Positions 9,888 through 20,160 are shown, counted from the stretch's first letter. The stretch: 64,000 bases of DNA from Pycnococcus provasolii (GCA_049487715.1 CP150571.1:434001-498000); one strand, 5' to 3'. The notes: a model not told the origin generated them from the sequence alone. Program-made: numbers and translations.

Positions 9888-11835
9888 ATGGCGGCTCAGC
9901 GTGCGAATCCGAATGCGGAAGTGATGGGTCGTCAGGCGGCGATCTTCATGAACGTCAACGCCGCGAAAGGTCTCTACGATGTCTTACGAACCAACCTCGG
10001 ACCACGCGGTACGATCAAAATGCTCGTCGGTGGTGCGGGTGATGTGAAACTCACCAAAGATGGAAATGGTACGTGTTTTTTTGCTTTTTTTTGCTTTTTG
10101 TTTCTTTGTTTCTTTGTTTCTTTGTTTTTTTCTTTTGCTTGTGTTTCTTGTGTTTCTTGTGCTTGTGTTTCTTGTGCTTGTGCTTTTGTCTTGTTCTCGT
10201 GCTTTTGTCTTGCGCGTGTTCTTAAGGTGTTTTCCATAAGACACACTCGGCGTGTTGTGTTGTGTTGTTGTTTTCTTCGCGATCACACATGTCGTGTTCG
10301 TGTTATGTGCTAGCAGCGTCTTTTCTTCTTCTTTTGGGTGATCGGACAACTTCACTCACGCTCATCTCACTCCCCCCATCGCATAATCCTCCGCTTCAGT
10401 CCTGCTGCGTGAAATGCAGATCCAGAACCCGACGGCGGTCATGATCGCGCGAACCGCAGTCGCGCAGGACGACGTCACCGGAGACGGGACCACCTCAACC
10501 GTGCTGCTCATTGGAGAGCTCATGAAGCAGGCGGAGCGATACCTCAACGAAGGTGTGCACTCACGCGTGCTTTGCGACGGCTTCGAGGTGGCCAAGAAGT
10601 GCGCGCTCGAGTACCTCGAAAGTGTCAAGCGTCCCATAAACGCAACCACCGACGGACCTGCGGATGCCGTCGACCGAGAGTCGCTGCTGTGCGTCGCACG
10701 CACGTCGCTGCGAACCAAGGTGCACGAGAAACTTGCGGACATGCTCGCGCCTATCGTAACGGACGCGTGCCTCTGCGTCAGGCAGCCTGGAATGCCGCTC
10801 GACCTGTACATGATTGAGACGCTGTACATGAGGCAGAAGCTCGACATGGACACCAGCCTCGTCAAGGGACTCGTGCTCGACCACGGGTCACGCCACCCGG
10901 ACATGAAGCAGCACGCGCGAAACTGCTGGATCCTCACCTGCAACATCTCTCTCGAGTACGAGAAGAGCGAGGTGAACAGCGGGTTCTTTTACAGCAACGC
11001 CGATCAGCGCGAGAAGCTTGCCAAGGCGGAGCGAAAGTACACGGACGATCGCGTGGAGAAGGTGATCGAGCTGAAGCGCAAAGTTTGCACCGACCCCGAC
11101 ATGAACTTCGTCGTGATCAACCAGAAGGGAATTGACCCTTTCAGCCTAGACATGCTTGCCAAGGAGGGCATCATCGCCCTGCGCCGCGCAAAGAAGCGCA
11201 ACATGGAGCGTCTCGTGCTCGCCTGCGGTGGACGCGCCATCAACAGCGTCGAGGAGCTCCAACCCGAGGTGCTCGGATACGCCGGGCTCGTGTACGAGCA
11301 TGAGCTTGGCGACGATAAGTTCACCTTCGTCGAGGAGACGCGAAACCCGCAGAGCTGCACGGTTCTCGTCAAGGGGTCAAACGACTACGTGATTGCGCAG
11401 ACGAAGGAGGCAATCCGCGACGGACTGCGCGCGGTGAAGAACGTCTTCGACGACGGCGCGGTGGTGTCCGGCGCAGGATGCTTCGAGATTGGATGCGAGC
11501 GGTACATCATGGAGAAGGGCAGAAAGATGGCCAGCGGCAAGGCGAAGCTGGGTGTGGAGGCGTTCGCCACGGCGATGCTTGTTGTTCCCAAGGCGCTGTG
11601 CGACAACAGCGGCCTCGATGCGCAGGAGTGCGTGATCAAGGCTCAGGAGGCGCACGAGGCTGGCGTGGCGAGTGGCATCGACCTGGTGTCCGGCGAGCCG
11701 ATGGATCCGACGGTCACTGGCGTCTACGACAACTTCAAGGTGAAGCAGCAGATTCTTTTCAGCGCCCCTGTGATTGCAAGTCAGCTTCTTTTGGTTGACG
11801 AGGTGATCCGTGCTGGACACAACATGAGGAAATAA
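9888..11835 (+). CDS. CCT6: CCT zeta subunit (T-complex chaperonin)
   Basis: Two exons: 9888-10068 and 10400-11835, 538 residues, normal for the family. Exon 1 gives [18 protein letters not shown] followed by [16 protein letters not shown] and LTKDGN. Exon 2 starts [13 protein letters not shown] and contains the ATPase motif [10 protein letters not shown]. The C-terminal part has [15 protein letters not shown], and the protein ends [15 protein letters not shown]. The joined peptide matches CCT6 without a gap. CCT6 is one of eight subunits in the cytosolic ring that folds actin and tubulin. The copy of the shared 3' element begins within two bases of the stop codon. Confidence 0.95.
10069..10399 (+). 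other. Intron of CCT6 (331 nt)
   Basis: Donor G|GTACGTG and acceptor CGCTTCAG|TCC, phase 1. The interior is strongly T/G-biased, with runs of TTTGCTTTTTTTTG and CTTGTGTTTCTTGTG. The donor is identical to that of UTP14 and close to that of HSP90. Confidence 0.9.
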
Positions 11836-11860
11836 CTAAGATTGCTCATTCAGTAATGGA
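11834..11860 (+). repeat. Shared 3' element, copy A (after CCT6)
   Basis: Sequence AACTAAGATTGCTCATTCAGTAATGGA directly overlaps and follows the CCT6 stop codon region. Only the first half of the element seen at 27.2, 45.4, 57.2 and 62.3 kb is conserved here. Confidence 0.7.
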
Positions 11861-11921
11861 ACGAAAGTGAGATTCATACCATTCGGTTATCATAGTAGTT
11901 TCTACACTACTATACATTTTA

Positions 11922-14900
11922 TTATGCGGCGGTAGCGACGACGACGACGCCCGGTTGCGGGCGTGACTGCACAACGTGCACGACTCCGTCGACGACAGCA
12001 CCCTCCACGTCCTGCGGCGCCCCGAAATGCGACTCCAATGCAGCGCCTGCCGCCGCAAGCCGCTCCCCGAGCGTGACGCGCGCCTCCGCGCTCGCCGTTA
12101 GTGGCTCGTCCTGGTACGCCACCGTCTCCGTCACCACCCCGCGGGCGGCGTCGACGCGGAGTGCCTCGCTGAAGTTGGCGAAGGAGAGCGTGTCGACGCC
12201 ACCGCCATCCTTACGGGCCAGCAGGCGCCACGCCGACCCCGAGTTGGCGGCGCACGCGAGCGTCTCGCCTAGCCCCACCGCCACCTCGGCGCACACAGCA
12301 TCGGCGGCACGACCAGTCGGATCGTGCGTGTGAAGAACGAAGCTCGTGTCGGCGGCGAGCAGGGGCTGGATCAGCACCGCCATCCGCGCCGACGCCTCCG
12401 GGAGTCCCGCGGCGCGCCGGGCGAGCGCCGCGCGCCGCGTGTACAGCGACCCCCATACGACGCCGATCGCGCCGCGCAGCGCTTCGGTCGACCCTAGCGC
12501 GACGTCGTAAACTGAGTCGTAGAGCCCCGCACCCGACAGACCCGCGAGGTCCTCAACATTGGCAGAGGAGCGGACGACGACCCGCGAGTCGGCGGGGAAG
12601 GCGCCGAGCACCTCTGCCAGCAGAGGCTCGGGCAGCGCAGCAGCAGAAGCAGCGGCGGCGGCGCGCGCCGCATCGCACGCTGCGTCGAGAGCCTCGATAT
12701 TGCCCCCCTCAAGCGCCACCTCGACCGCACCCACCGCAGATGCGAGCCCAGCGTCGGCATCGGCGTCGGCGAGCTCGAGACTGCCAAAGGGGAGGCAGAC
12801 GCCGGTCGGCGCCGCAAACGTGCAGTCAGGCTGTGCAGCCAGCCGCGCCAGCTCCGCGCATGCTGCCGCCTTCGCGCCGCCGTTGGCTGTGGTGACAGCC
12901 TCCAGCGGCAACACCTCGAGCTGCTGCGCTAGCACTGCGCTGTCTGCAGCAGCAGCAGCAGCCGCGCCCGCACTCGCGCCGTTGCCGACAGTCGAAGCGT
13001 CGCCCAGTGCCGTGCCCTCGGGCAGGACTTCGACGGTGGTGCCGGCGGCGGAGGCGTCGAGCGACACCTCGCATCCTACGAGTGCGGCAACAGCGTCGAC
13101 AGCGGCGACGGTGGAGGCCGTGACGAGCACCACTCCTTCCTGGCGAGCCCGTACCGCGAGGTGAGACAAGTGCGGCAGCTGCTGCCTGCGCAGGACGATG
13201 CCGCTCAAGTTACCGCCGCGCCCAGCCAGCTCCTCGTCGCCCGTTACTGCATCGACCAGCAGCACCGTCGGCTTCGTCGACGGGGCTTCCTTCTCCTCCG
13301 CCTCGAATACCTCGAGCGTGGGTGCCTGACGCAGGACCCCGGCGGCAGCACCTGGTACCACCACCTCGAACCCGTCCCCGCCTGCCAATGCCGTCGCCGC
13401 CTGGTGCAGGGTCTGTAGCGTGCGCGACAGCTGGAAGGGGACGCCAGCGCGCACATCCGCCTCGGCAAAGACGCGCGCTGTTGTGTCGGGCACGCCCAGC
13501 GCCGCGCCCAGCCGTGTCGCCGCCGGACCGAGTGCTGCGACCGCCGCGTCGGTGTACTCCTCCACCACGCGCTGGGCGCGCTCCGCCGCCGCCCGCACCC
13601 GCAGCGCCCCGGCCGTCCCCTCCTCTCCGCCTCGCGCAGCTTCCGCCGCCGCAAGCTCCGCTGCCGCCTCCCGGCACTCATCGGGCCGGAAACCGCTGAG
13701 CCCCACGTGAAGCAGACCGAGGCTCGTTGCCTCCGCCAGCGCGGACCAGACCTCAGGGGGTGAGTTGCCGCCGCCATCCGCCGCTTCCACCAAGCCTTGC
13801 ACGCGCGCCAGCAGCACGAATGCGTAGCGCTCGAGCCCCAGCTCCGCCAACCGCAGCCGCTGCCGCTCGTCGATGCCCTCGCCGAACGGGTCAATCACCT
13901 GCTGATCCTTGCCGTGGCCGTTATACTCCGGGTCCTTGTACTCTAGCAGGGGCGCCGCGAGCTTGCCGAGAATCAGCGAGCGTACATCCGTGATGGCGCG
14001 AAGGAGCTCAAACACCTTTCCACCTGTCCCGCCCCCCAAGGAACCGTCGCCTTCGCCGTCCGCCTCTAGGCTGTCGCGCGCGCGCCACATCCGGTCGAGG
14101 GTGTCTGCGGCGCCCTCGGAGGAGTGCCGCACGACTGGGTCCACCTTGCCCGCTAGCTCAAAGGTTCCTCCAGCGTTGAAAAACTCTTTAAGCTCGGCGT
14201 GGAAGGTGCGAAACTCAGACACGAAGTCAGGGCTATAGTTGCCCTCTTCTGCGAGCACACGCCCCAGCAGCGCCTCAGTGGCGACGAGATCCTCAGGTCC
14301 CGCGTTGCGGTGCAGTTTGTTCTGTAGCGTGTGCTTGATTTCTTTCTTGAGATCGCTAGGGATGTCGTTGCGATGCGCAATGTCCCTGATTCTTGTCATT
14401 GGCACGCTGCAAGTGAACTCCGCGGCGAAGGAAGGAAGCCACGGCTGCATCCGCCGCACAAGGCCGACGTCATCGACGGGCGGATTCAGGAGACGTCGTT
14501 CGCCGGAGACGAAGACGTCGCGGGAGGCGAGGGCGAGATGATTTGGGCGATGGTGCCCGCCATCCTCCACGCACCTGATTGTTCCCGTGCTCACCCACTG
14601 CAAATATATCGAGCACAGTGCGAGCGTCTCGTTTATTTCCGCGATGTTGTCATTCTCCTCGAGGTTGCGTACCAGTCCAGCGACAAGCTCAACTTTTGAC
14701 TTCCAGTTTTTGTTCTCGCGGTCGCCTTCTACTAGAGCCAGAGCGGGGCCAGACAGGCCAGCAACATCCCACCGGCCGTCGACTTCGTGCGGGTGTTCGT
14801 TGGCGCTCATGATGCGCACTTCGCCACCACTCCATCGTCCCTCGGACGCCCAGAAGCTTCCGTGCGGGTTGACGCCGCCTGCACCGACGCTCCCTCCATC

Positions 14901-15230
14901 AGCCTCATCTCCGGACATGGCGAGGCACGCGTCGTCCGCGAGTACGGTGGTTGAGCGTCCATCCGCGACAACTGCAATTTCCTCGCACGGTCCCGTTGGC
15001 GCGCGGAAGACGGTATCCTCTCCATCGTCCCAACCGAATGACGTGTTATTGTCGTAGCTGGTGACGACTTTGAATCGCACCTCCTCACCCCGCTGTACTT
15101 CTATGGAGCCACGCCACACGTCTCCATCGCTCCAGTTTAATGCGAGCGCACGGTGCGGTTGCCAAGCTCCTAAAGATTCGTTGCTTCCACACACAAGCAG
15201 CGCCTCCCCAAAGTTCAGTGAGCGCTGCAT
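11922..15230 (-). CDS. PWD: Phosphoglucan water dikinase with N-terminal starch-binding domain
   Basis: 1,102 codons from an ATG at 15230. Residues 1-110 are a CBM20 starch-binding domain (GSNESLGAWQPHRALAL, then the W/F-rich strands around FGWDDGEDTVF). The middle contains MTRIRDIAHRNDIP, conserved in GWD/PWD proteins. The phospho-acceptor His is at residue ~690 in LPHLSHLAVRARQEG. The nucleotide-binding domain at the C-terminus includes RVVVRSSANVEDLAGLSGAG and ends near VVQSRPQPG. A single CBM20 rather than CBM45 repeats marks PWD (GWD3), which phosphorylates glucan C3 in starch breakdown. The frame stays open upstream of 15230, and the preceding residues SVHVSFA fit the first CBM20 strand, so this Met is probably internal. 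A Ser/Thr-rich transit-like stretch lies upstream, with an acceptor-like CTTACTTGCAG at ~15,300. The true first exon was not found. Confidence 0.9.
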   Translation of the reverse strand: MQRSLNFGEALLVCGSNESLGAWQPHRALALNWSDGDVWRGSIEVQRGEEVRFKVVTSYDNNTSFGWDDGEDTVFRAPTGPCEEIAVVADGRSTTVLADDACLAMSGDEADGGSVGAGGVNPHGSFWASEGRWSGGEVRIMSANEHPHEVDGRWDVAGLSGPALALVEGDRENKNWKSKVELVAGLVRNLEENDNIAEINETLALCSIYLQWVSTGTIRCVEDGGHHRPNHLALASRDVFVSGERRLLNPPVDDVGLVRRMQPWLPSFAAEFTCSVPMTRIRDIAHRNDIPSDLKKEIKHTLQNKLHRNAGPEDLVATEALLGRVLAEEGNYSPDFVSEFRTFHAELKEFFNAGGTFELAGKVDPVVRHSSEGAADTLDRMWRARDSLEADGEGDGSLGGGTGGKVFELLRAITDVRSLILGKLAAPLLEYKDPEYNGHGKDQQVIDPFGEGIDERQRLRLAELGLERYAFVLLARVQGLVEAADGGGNSPPEVWSALAEATSLGLLHVGLSGFRPDECREAAAELAAAEAARGGEEGTAGALRVRAAAERAQRVVEEYTDAAVAALGPAATRLGAALGVPDTTARVFAEADVRAGVPFQLSRTLQTLHQAATALAGGDGFEVVVPGAAAGVLRQAPTLEVFEAEEKEAPSTKPTVLLVDAVTGDEELAGRGGNLSGIVLRRQQLPHLSHLAVRARQEGVVLVTASTVAAVDAVAALVGCEVSLDASAAGTTVEVLPEGTALGDASTVGNGASAGAAAAAAADSAVLAQQLEVLPLEAVTTANGGAKAAACAELARLAAQPDCTFAAPTGVCLPFGSLELADADADAGLASAVGAVEVALEGGNIEALDAACDAARAAAAASAAALPEPLLAEVLGAFPADSRVVVRSSANVEDLAGLSGAGLYDSVYDVALGSTEALRGAIGVVWGSLYTRRAALARRAAGLPEASARMAVLIQPLLAADTSFVLHTHDPTGRAADAVCAEVAVGLGETLACAANSGSAWRLLARKDGGGVDTLSFANFSEALRVDAARGVVTETVAYQDEPLTASAEARVTLGERLAAAGAALESHFGAPQDVEGAVVDGVVHVVQSRPQPGVVVVATAA

Positions 15231-15588
15231 GGCGAACGAAACGTGGACTGAAGTAGTAGTTGCAGTCGTAGTAGACGATGACGACGCAGAAGCTGCAAGT
15301 AAGCGTGAAGAAGATCGGGATGATGAAGACCGCAGACCAAGTGACCCCGAAGAATGACGACCAAGACGATGACGAACAAGTCCACTACTAGAAAAAAGTG
15401 AAGGCTGAGAAGCAAGAGTGAGCGGGCATGGCAGCAGCGCGCATATGAACGCGTGCGGGCATGAACACTGTTCTAATATGGCAAAAAGAAAAAAGGAAAA
15501 AGAAAAAAAGCAGAATTAATGAAGATAAGAAAGGGGCGTGACGAGGACACCCTTCGTCTGGGAAAAAGGCAATGCAAAGCAGGCCTCG

Positions 15589-16452
15589 ATGAATTCGGGG
15601 TTCACAGGGAGTGGCTGTCGTGGACGACACTCCATAATGGTGGTGCCGCGTCCTCCACCGCCTCGCGCGCTTTGGTTACCGTTGTGGCTGCGACGCACGC
15701 TATGGAGCGTCCTGTTCGTATTTGGCGCGCGACCTTCGGCGCGTCTTGCGGCGCTTTTTGTACCCGCCTTGTGGTTCTTTCCCGATGCGAACAAGGGGGA
15801 GGAGGAGGAGGAGCACGTGTGCGCCCTGACGATCGACGACGCACCGGGAGACGAACCGTTATTAAACGAGTTGTTGGACACGCTGGACCGTTACAAGGCG
15901 AGAGCGACGTTCTTCGTGACGAGTGGCATGGCGGCGCGTTGCGCGGAAACCGACGCACTCGCTCGCATCGTGCGTCGGGGCCACGACCTGGCGAATCACC
16001 TCGTCGAGGATATGTCCTATGCCGCGTACGGCGCGGAAGCCTTTCGAGCTGCGCTAGAAGAGTGCCAACGCGTCATCGATGAAGTAAATGAGCGAGTTGG
16101 TGTCGCCGCTGAGCAAAAAGAGCGCTTCTACCGCCCGCCACGTGGACGAATCAACAAGGCGCACAGAAGGGTACTGGCAGAGCAAGGTTATCGCGTCGTG
16201 ATGGGCGACGTCTTTCCGAACGACCCTCACAACCTGGATGCGAAGTACATTGCCAACTTCGTGGGCACGAAGGCGCGGCCCGGGAGTATCGTCATCTTGC
16301 ACATGCCCGAACGCGGGTTTCGGGACACGTCACTCGGCGGTCTTGATGGCGCACTTACTCGTCTGTCTTCTCGCCAACTGCGATGCGCCACGCTTGCAGA
16401 AGCCAGACATCGGTACGAGCAGCGTAGCGCTTTTGTAATCTCTTCTGTGTAG
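15589..16452 (+). CDS. Polysaccharide deacetylase-like (NodB/CE4) protein
   Basis: The frame opens at a GTG at 15538; the first ATG is at 15589, and 15637 is an alternative. The N-terminus is Arg/Pro-rich with a hydrophobic stretch (LWSVLFVFGARPSARLAAL), suggesting a signal anchor or organelle targeting. NodB motifs: LTIDDAPG with the metal/catalytic Asp pair, RATFFVTSGMA, GHDLANHLVED in the position of the HxxxH metal site but with only one clear His beyond GHD, and FYRPPRGRINK. The last part, RPGSIVILHMPE, fits the C-terminal barrel strand. The family removes acetyl groups from chitin, xylan or similar glycans. The substrate here is unknown and full activity is uncertain. Confidence 0.7.
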   Translation: MNSGFTGSGCRGRHSIMVVPRPPPPRALWLPLWLRRTLWSVLFVFGARPSARLAALFVPALWFFPDANKGEEEEEHVCALTIDDAPGDEPLLNELLDTLDRYKARATFFVTSGMAARCAETDALARIVRRGHDLANHLVEDMSYAAYGAEAFRAALEECQRVIDEVNERVGVAAEQKERFYRPPRGRINKAHRRVLAEQGYRVVMGDVFPNDPHNLDAKYIANFVGTKARPGSIVILHMPERGFRDTSLGGLDGALTRLSSRQLRCATLAEARHRYEQRSAFVISSV

Positions 16453-16475
16453 CCACTCAATAATATTTAAATCAA

Positions 16476-17366
16476 TTACACCGCCTCTTCACCTTTGAGC
16501 TTTGCGTTAGCACTTTCGCGCAAGGCTAATGCCTCACGGATCACCTCGTCGTGCACGTCACGCGTAAGCCTGCTCACGTTGAGTTGCATGTAAGCTTGAA
16601 GACCTACTAGAAATATGCCGCTAATCCCGCCGATAACGCTAGTGATGATAACGACACCTGGTGTATATATCATATACATTGCGACGCTCGTTCCAATCAC
16701 GAGACCGAACGCAGTGATGATGAAAAATGCGGCGGGAACACCTATGAGCCACCAGTATCGACGAAAGAAAGTAGCCGTCGCCTCAGTTGCGGTAGACTCG
16801 AGCGCTGCCCAACCGATCGTAATGAAGACGACACCAACAGTTGCCGTGAGTGAGCTCAGGCTCATTGATACGGCAAAACACCAGCGAAGCCAACCATCCC
16901 TTTCGCCGCGGAGGTCATTGGCGGGCGAGAGTAGTGCACTGAACGAGACCGTGCCGACAAGCGCCATAACAACCCCAACCGTGCTCCACAGACTCTTAAC
17001 ACGGTCACGAAGCTCAAGCGGTTCCATGAAGTCACAGAAGAGAACGTATGGGCTATTCTTCTTCTTGTACGTGAGTGCTACGCCCTTAATCACCTGCTTC
17101 GTGACCGCTTCACCCGCCGACGCTGTGTCTTCGGTACCTTCACCACCCTCAAGTCCAACCTGAGTCCTCAGCACGTTGGGCGCTGTGCTTTGAACGCTTC
17201 TATTATTCTGTGCAACCGTAAGTCTTTCGATGCCCGGAGACACCTTGATTCCCGCACGCGTATTGAACCGGCCTATCCATCTCTTGTTATTCTGTTCTTG
17301 ACTCTTGTCTACTTCTTCATCGTTTGCGTCACATCCATCATCATCGCCTGATGATGATGAGGCCAT
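16476..17366 (-). CDS. Four-TM membrane protein of unknown function
   Basis: 296 residues from the ATG at 17366 (MASSSSGDDDG). The frame is open further upstream, but that part looks non-coding. A polar acidic N-terminal region of ~110 residues is followed by four hydrophobic helices: SLWSTVGVVMALVGTVSF, AVSMSLSSLTATVGVVFIT, WWLIGVPAAFFIITAFGLV and YTPGVVIITSVIGGISGIF. The C-terminus is a charged helix ending KLKGEEAV. I do not recognise the family. It converges tail-to-tail with the deacetylase gene, 23 bp away. Confidence 0.6.
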   Translation of the reverse strand: MASSSSGDDDGCDANDEEVDKSQEQNNKRWIGRFNTRAGIKVSPGIERLTVAQNNRSVQSTAPNVLRTQVGLEGGEGTEDTASAGEAVTKQVIKGVALTYKKKNSPYVLFCDFMEPLELRDRVKSLWSTVGVVMALVGTVSFSALLSPANDLRGERDGWLRWCFAVSMSLSSLTATVGVVFITIGWAALESTATEATATFFRRYWWLIGVPAAFFIITAFGLVIGTSVAMYMIYTPGVVIITSVIGGISGIFLVGLQAYMQLNVSRLTRDVHDEVIREALALRESANAKLKGEEAV

Positions 17367-17760
17367 GGTTCTGGTTCTACTCGCACGAGACGCGGCCGGC
17401 GCGAGTGTGAGCATTGAAAAGCAGGTACCGTACGTACGTGTTGCAACTTGCAAGGCAAAGGTAACGTACAAATTCGACTTGACAACACGGCCCGAACTTA
17501 GGAAGCCGTTGTATCCCGGGCTTGACTTAAGTTACAAGGATAGTCTAGTAAGTCTACAGACACCGATAAGGTAAGGTTAAGGGTAGCAATAAGCATTCCA
17601 GGCTTTCTTCTCAGGCAGTCAGGACTCCCTTCTGCCTTGTCTGCGAGCCGTGACGTGACCTCACAGACAAGACGTGTCTACAGGTATCATAGTCTAATGA
17701 CAACCTTTCCTTTCATTGGCAATCCTGACCCCCCCTGACCCGAACCCCTAACCCCTAACC

Positions 17761-17859
17761 CTAAACCCTAACCCGGGGCTGATCGTTCTGCGCCCTGTTT
17801 TTTTCCTTTTCTCTTCTCTTCTCAGTGGTATTTTCATAACTATATTTCCGTGGCGGCGG
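17761..17859 (+). repeat. 99-bp direct repeat, left copy
   Basis: Runs from CTAAACCCTAACCCGGGGCTG to ATTTCCGTGGCGGCGG. It starts with telomere-like CCCTAA units, which extend further left (17,743-17,775), and contains a T/C-rich tract. The identical copy is at 18496-18594. Confidence 0.9.
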
Positions 17860-17962
17860 AATAACCCTAATCAGGCGTTAGCAGGGTTGGGTTCTTTCCC
17901 TTCCTTCCTTCGGGCGGGCGGGCGGGCTCCCTTCTCCTGCCGCGGCCTGGGCGTGGCATCCT

Positions 17963-18270
17963 GTGCTTTTGTCGCCGCACCTTGCGTCGACATCAAGCAC
18001 TCGCGCGTCGGAGTTACGCGCAGAGGTCACTGTAGGACTGTGTCCACAGTTTCACGACTTCTTGATCTGCGGCGAAACACCTACGGAGTGCGCTTGGGCG
18101 CGCGACGAAGCTGTGGCGTTGTTCAGAGAACTGGGTCTCAAGATCCAGCCGGAGAAGTGCACCTGGGAGCCCGTGCAGCAGCTGGAGCATTTGGGAATGT
18201 TCGTGGACACTGTGGACGGAGTCTTCAGGGTCACCGACAAGAAACTCAACCAGCTGCGGGCTACATCCCA
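17963..18270 (+). pseudogene. Reverse transcriptase fragment of an LTR-type element
   Basis: The frame encodes FHDFLICGETPTECAWA where an active RT has a YxDD/VDD box before FLI, then FRELGLKIQPEKCTWEP, QQLEHLGMFVDT and a VFRVTDKKLNQL segment. This order (catalytic hairpin, LGL..., Cys-containing turn, hLGMhhDT) is that of the RT thumb/connection region. There is no start codon, upstream palm region, RNase H or integrase. It is interrupted on the right by a 117-bp tandem repeat. Confidence 0.65.
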
Positions 18271-18490
18271 CGCGCAGCGACCAAAGAGTCGTGAACGACG
18301 AGCCGTCACAGAGTTAGATCCGCACTCTGTCGTTCGTGCGAAACGTCGATCTAACGTCGATCTGACTATTTGGCACTTGACTTCCCACGCGCAGCGACCA
18401 AAGAGTCGTGAACGACGAGCCGTCACAGAGTTAGATCCGCACTCTGTCGTTCGTGCGAAACGTCGATCTGACTTTTTGGCACTTGACTTC
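18266..18490 (+). repeat. 117-bp unit in two tandem copies, the second with an 11-bp deletion
   Basis: Copy 1 starts at 18266 and copy 2 at 18383, both beginning TCCCACGCGCAGCGACC. Copy 2 lacks the duplicated AACGTCGATCT of copy 1. Internal palindrome-like motifs (GTCGTGAACGACGAGC) are present. The units sit at the broken end of the RT fragment. Confidence 0.85.
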
Positions 18491-18495
18491 CCCTC

Positions 18496-18594
18496 CTAAA
18501 CCCTAACCCGGGGCTGATCGTTCTGCGCCCTGTTTTTTTCCTTTTCTCTTCTCTTCTCAGTGGTATTTTCATAACTATATTTCCGTGGCGGCGG
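18496..18594 (+). repeat. 99-bp direct repeat, right copy
   Basis: Identical to 17761-17859 as far as I can read. Together the copies bracket the RT relic and its tandem duplication (about 735 bp start to start). Confidence 0.9.
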
Positions 18595-19208
18595 CGGCTG
18601 CTTTTGACGTCGGCGTCGTCGTTCTCACATCTCAATCAAACCTGTTTTAACAAGTCACTACAATAATATGAATATGTGTCTTGTAGGATAACAATATTAT
18701 TAATACTTGCTTGATACATTTAGTAAATGTGAGAAGGTGCGTCAGTGTTTGTGTTTGATTGTTTGTTGTATCTTTTGGTTTCTTATGATGATTATTGGCG
18801 CCTGCTTCCTTGGTAGCATCGTCGGTCATCGTCGGCGTGGCGCGTCTCTCCCTCGCACATCTCAGTGGCTTCGCAGGGTTTTCATCAGGGAGTGCTTCCC
18901 GCCCACTTGAAGACTACATCGACGTGCTTGGATCCATGAGAGACGATGCCTGTTTTCATCTCATAAGAATGAAGACAAGCGCCGGCGGTGACGGGTGCAT
19001 GCCGATATGCTTATTCCATGTCATGGGCATATTCGGTCGTCAGCAGGCGCTTAGATTGTGCACAGCTCCTCATGTCATAGTACTGGCGATTCGTGCGCAT
19101 ATTCGCGATGCGTCGCGTAAACTTCCCACGCACTCGGCCGGTCTCCAAGAGGAGCGACAATAACAGCTAACAACAACAACAACCACCTCTTCTACAAAAC
19201 ACAGGTTC
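18595..19208. other. No gene recognised
   Basis: The short frames here (for example 18795-19163) begin at TTG rather than ATG and have no recognisable domain. The region probably includes the promoter and 5' UTR of the PIG-L gene. Confidence 0.4.
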
Positions 19209-19988
19209 ATGCCGCTGCTTAACGTGTGGGAACTGCTCGCCGTAATTAGCGCGGTGGCACAACTTTGTGCACGCTACGTCGCACTGCCCTGGCTCGTGCG
19301 GTGGAGAGAACGAACGCGTGGCGCACCGAGCTCGCTGCTCGTCGTCACTGCGCACCCCGACGACGAGACGCTCTTCTTTGCACCTGCTCTCGATAATACG
19401 CACGACCGCGCGCACGTGCTCTGCCTCAGCGACGGAGGGTTCGACGGACTTGGGAAGACGCGCGAGCGCGAGATGGCGAAGGCGGCCCAAATGCTGGGCA
19501 TCAGCGCTGAGGTGGTAAATCACTCGGACCTTCCCGACTCACCGACACAGCGTTGGCCGTGCGCTGCCGTTGGAAACGCCGTGTGCCGTGCGAAGGAAAG
19601 CATGCACGATTCCGTCGACGCGGTTCTGACGTTCGACGATGGCGGTGTCACGCAGCATCCGAATCACGTCGACACTGCGCGAGGCGTTCTTCGTGCCGCA
19701 GACCGTCTCCGCGTACCAGTCTTTGAGTTGTGCACAGTGCCTTGGTGGAATCGCTTCGCGGGGCCGTTCTCCGCGTTGCTTGTGTCTGCACCACGCTGGC
19801 ATGCGAGAGCGCCGAGCTGGCGTACAGCGCGCATCGGCGAGCGCGTGCTTTGCGTGAGTGCTGACTGTGGCGTTCGCGCGTCGCAGTGCATGCGCGGTGC
19901 TCACAGGTCTCAGCTGACATGGTTTCGCGAGCTTTATTTATTGACTTCGTGCTACTTGTACGTGTGCACGTTCGTTCGTGTTGCTTAG
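19209..19988 (+). CDS. PIGL: PIG-L: N-acetylglucosaminyl-phosphatidylinositol de-N-acetylase
   Basis: 259 residues from an ATG. An N-terminal membrane helix (WELLAVISAVAQLCARYVAL) precedes the LmbE/PIG-L fold, with the zinc-site motif VVTAHPDDETLFFAP at residues ~45-59. LCLSDGGFDGLGKTREREM follows, then FDDGGVTQHPNHVDTARG, which supplies the later metal His residues. The end, MRGAHRSQLTWFRELYLLTS, is characteristic of eukaryotic PIG-L. The enzyme performs the second step of GPI-anchor synthesis at the ER. The window also encodes a protein with a GPI-like tail (33.7 kb). No intron is needed. Confidence 0.9.
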   Translation: MPLLNVWELLAVISAVAQLCARYVALPWLVRWRERTRGAPSSLLVVTAHPDDETLFFAPALDNTHDRAHVLCLSDGGFDGLGKTREREMAKAAQMLGISAEVVNHSDLPDSPTQRWPCAAVGNAVCRAKESMHDSVDAVLTFDDGGVTQHPNHVDTARGVLRAADRLRVPVFELCTVPWWNRFAGPFSALLVSAPRWHARAPSWRTARIGERVLCVSADCGVRASQCMRGAHRSQLTWFRELYLLTSCYLYVCTFVRVA

Positions 19989-20160
19989 CGTATGTAAATC
20001 ACTTTACTCAACCACCACCACCTCCTCCACCTCCTCCTCCTCCTCACTCCAACAATTATGAGCCTTCCAGGTTTCGAAGCACTCGAGACACGATTCATCG
20101 CACGTACCACACTGGTCGCAATCGTATTGCGTGTACTTCCCAATCAACTGAGATAGCTAT

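Noticed and set aside
12559-13894. Several 80-215-codon frames opposite the PWD gene
   Set aside because: Ala/Arg/Pro-rich shadows caused by the GC-rich codon use of PWD.
18707-19163. Two overlapping plus frames upstream of PIG-L
   Set aside because: Both begin at TTG, have no ATG near the start and show no domain.
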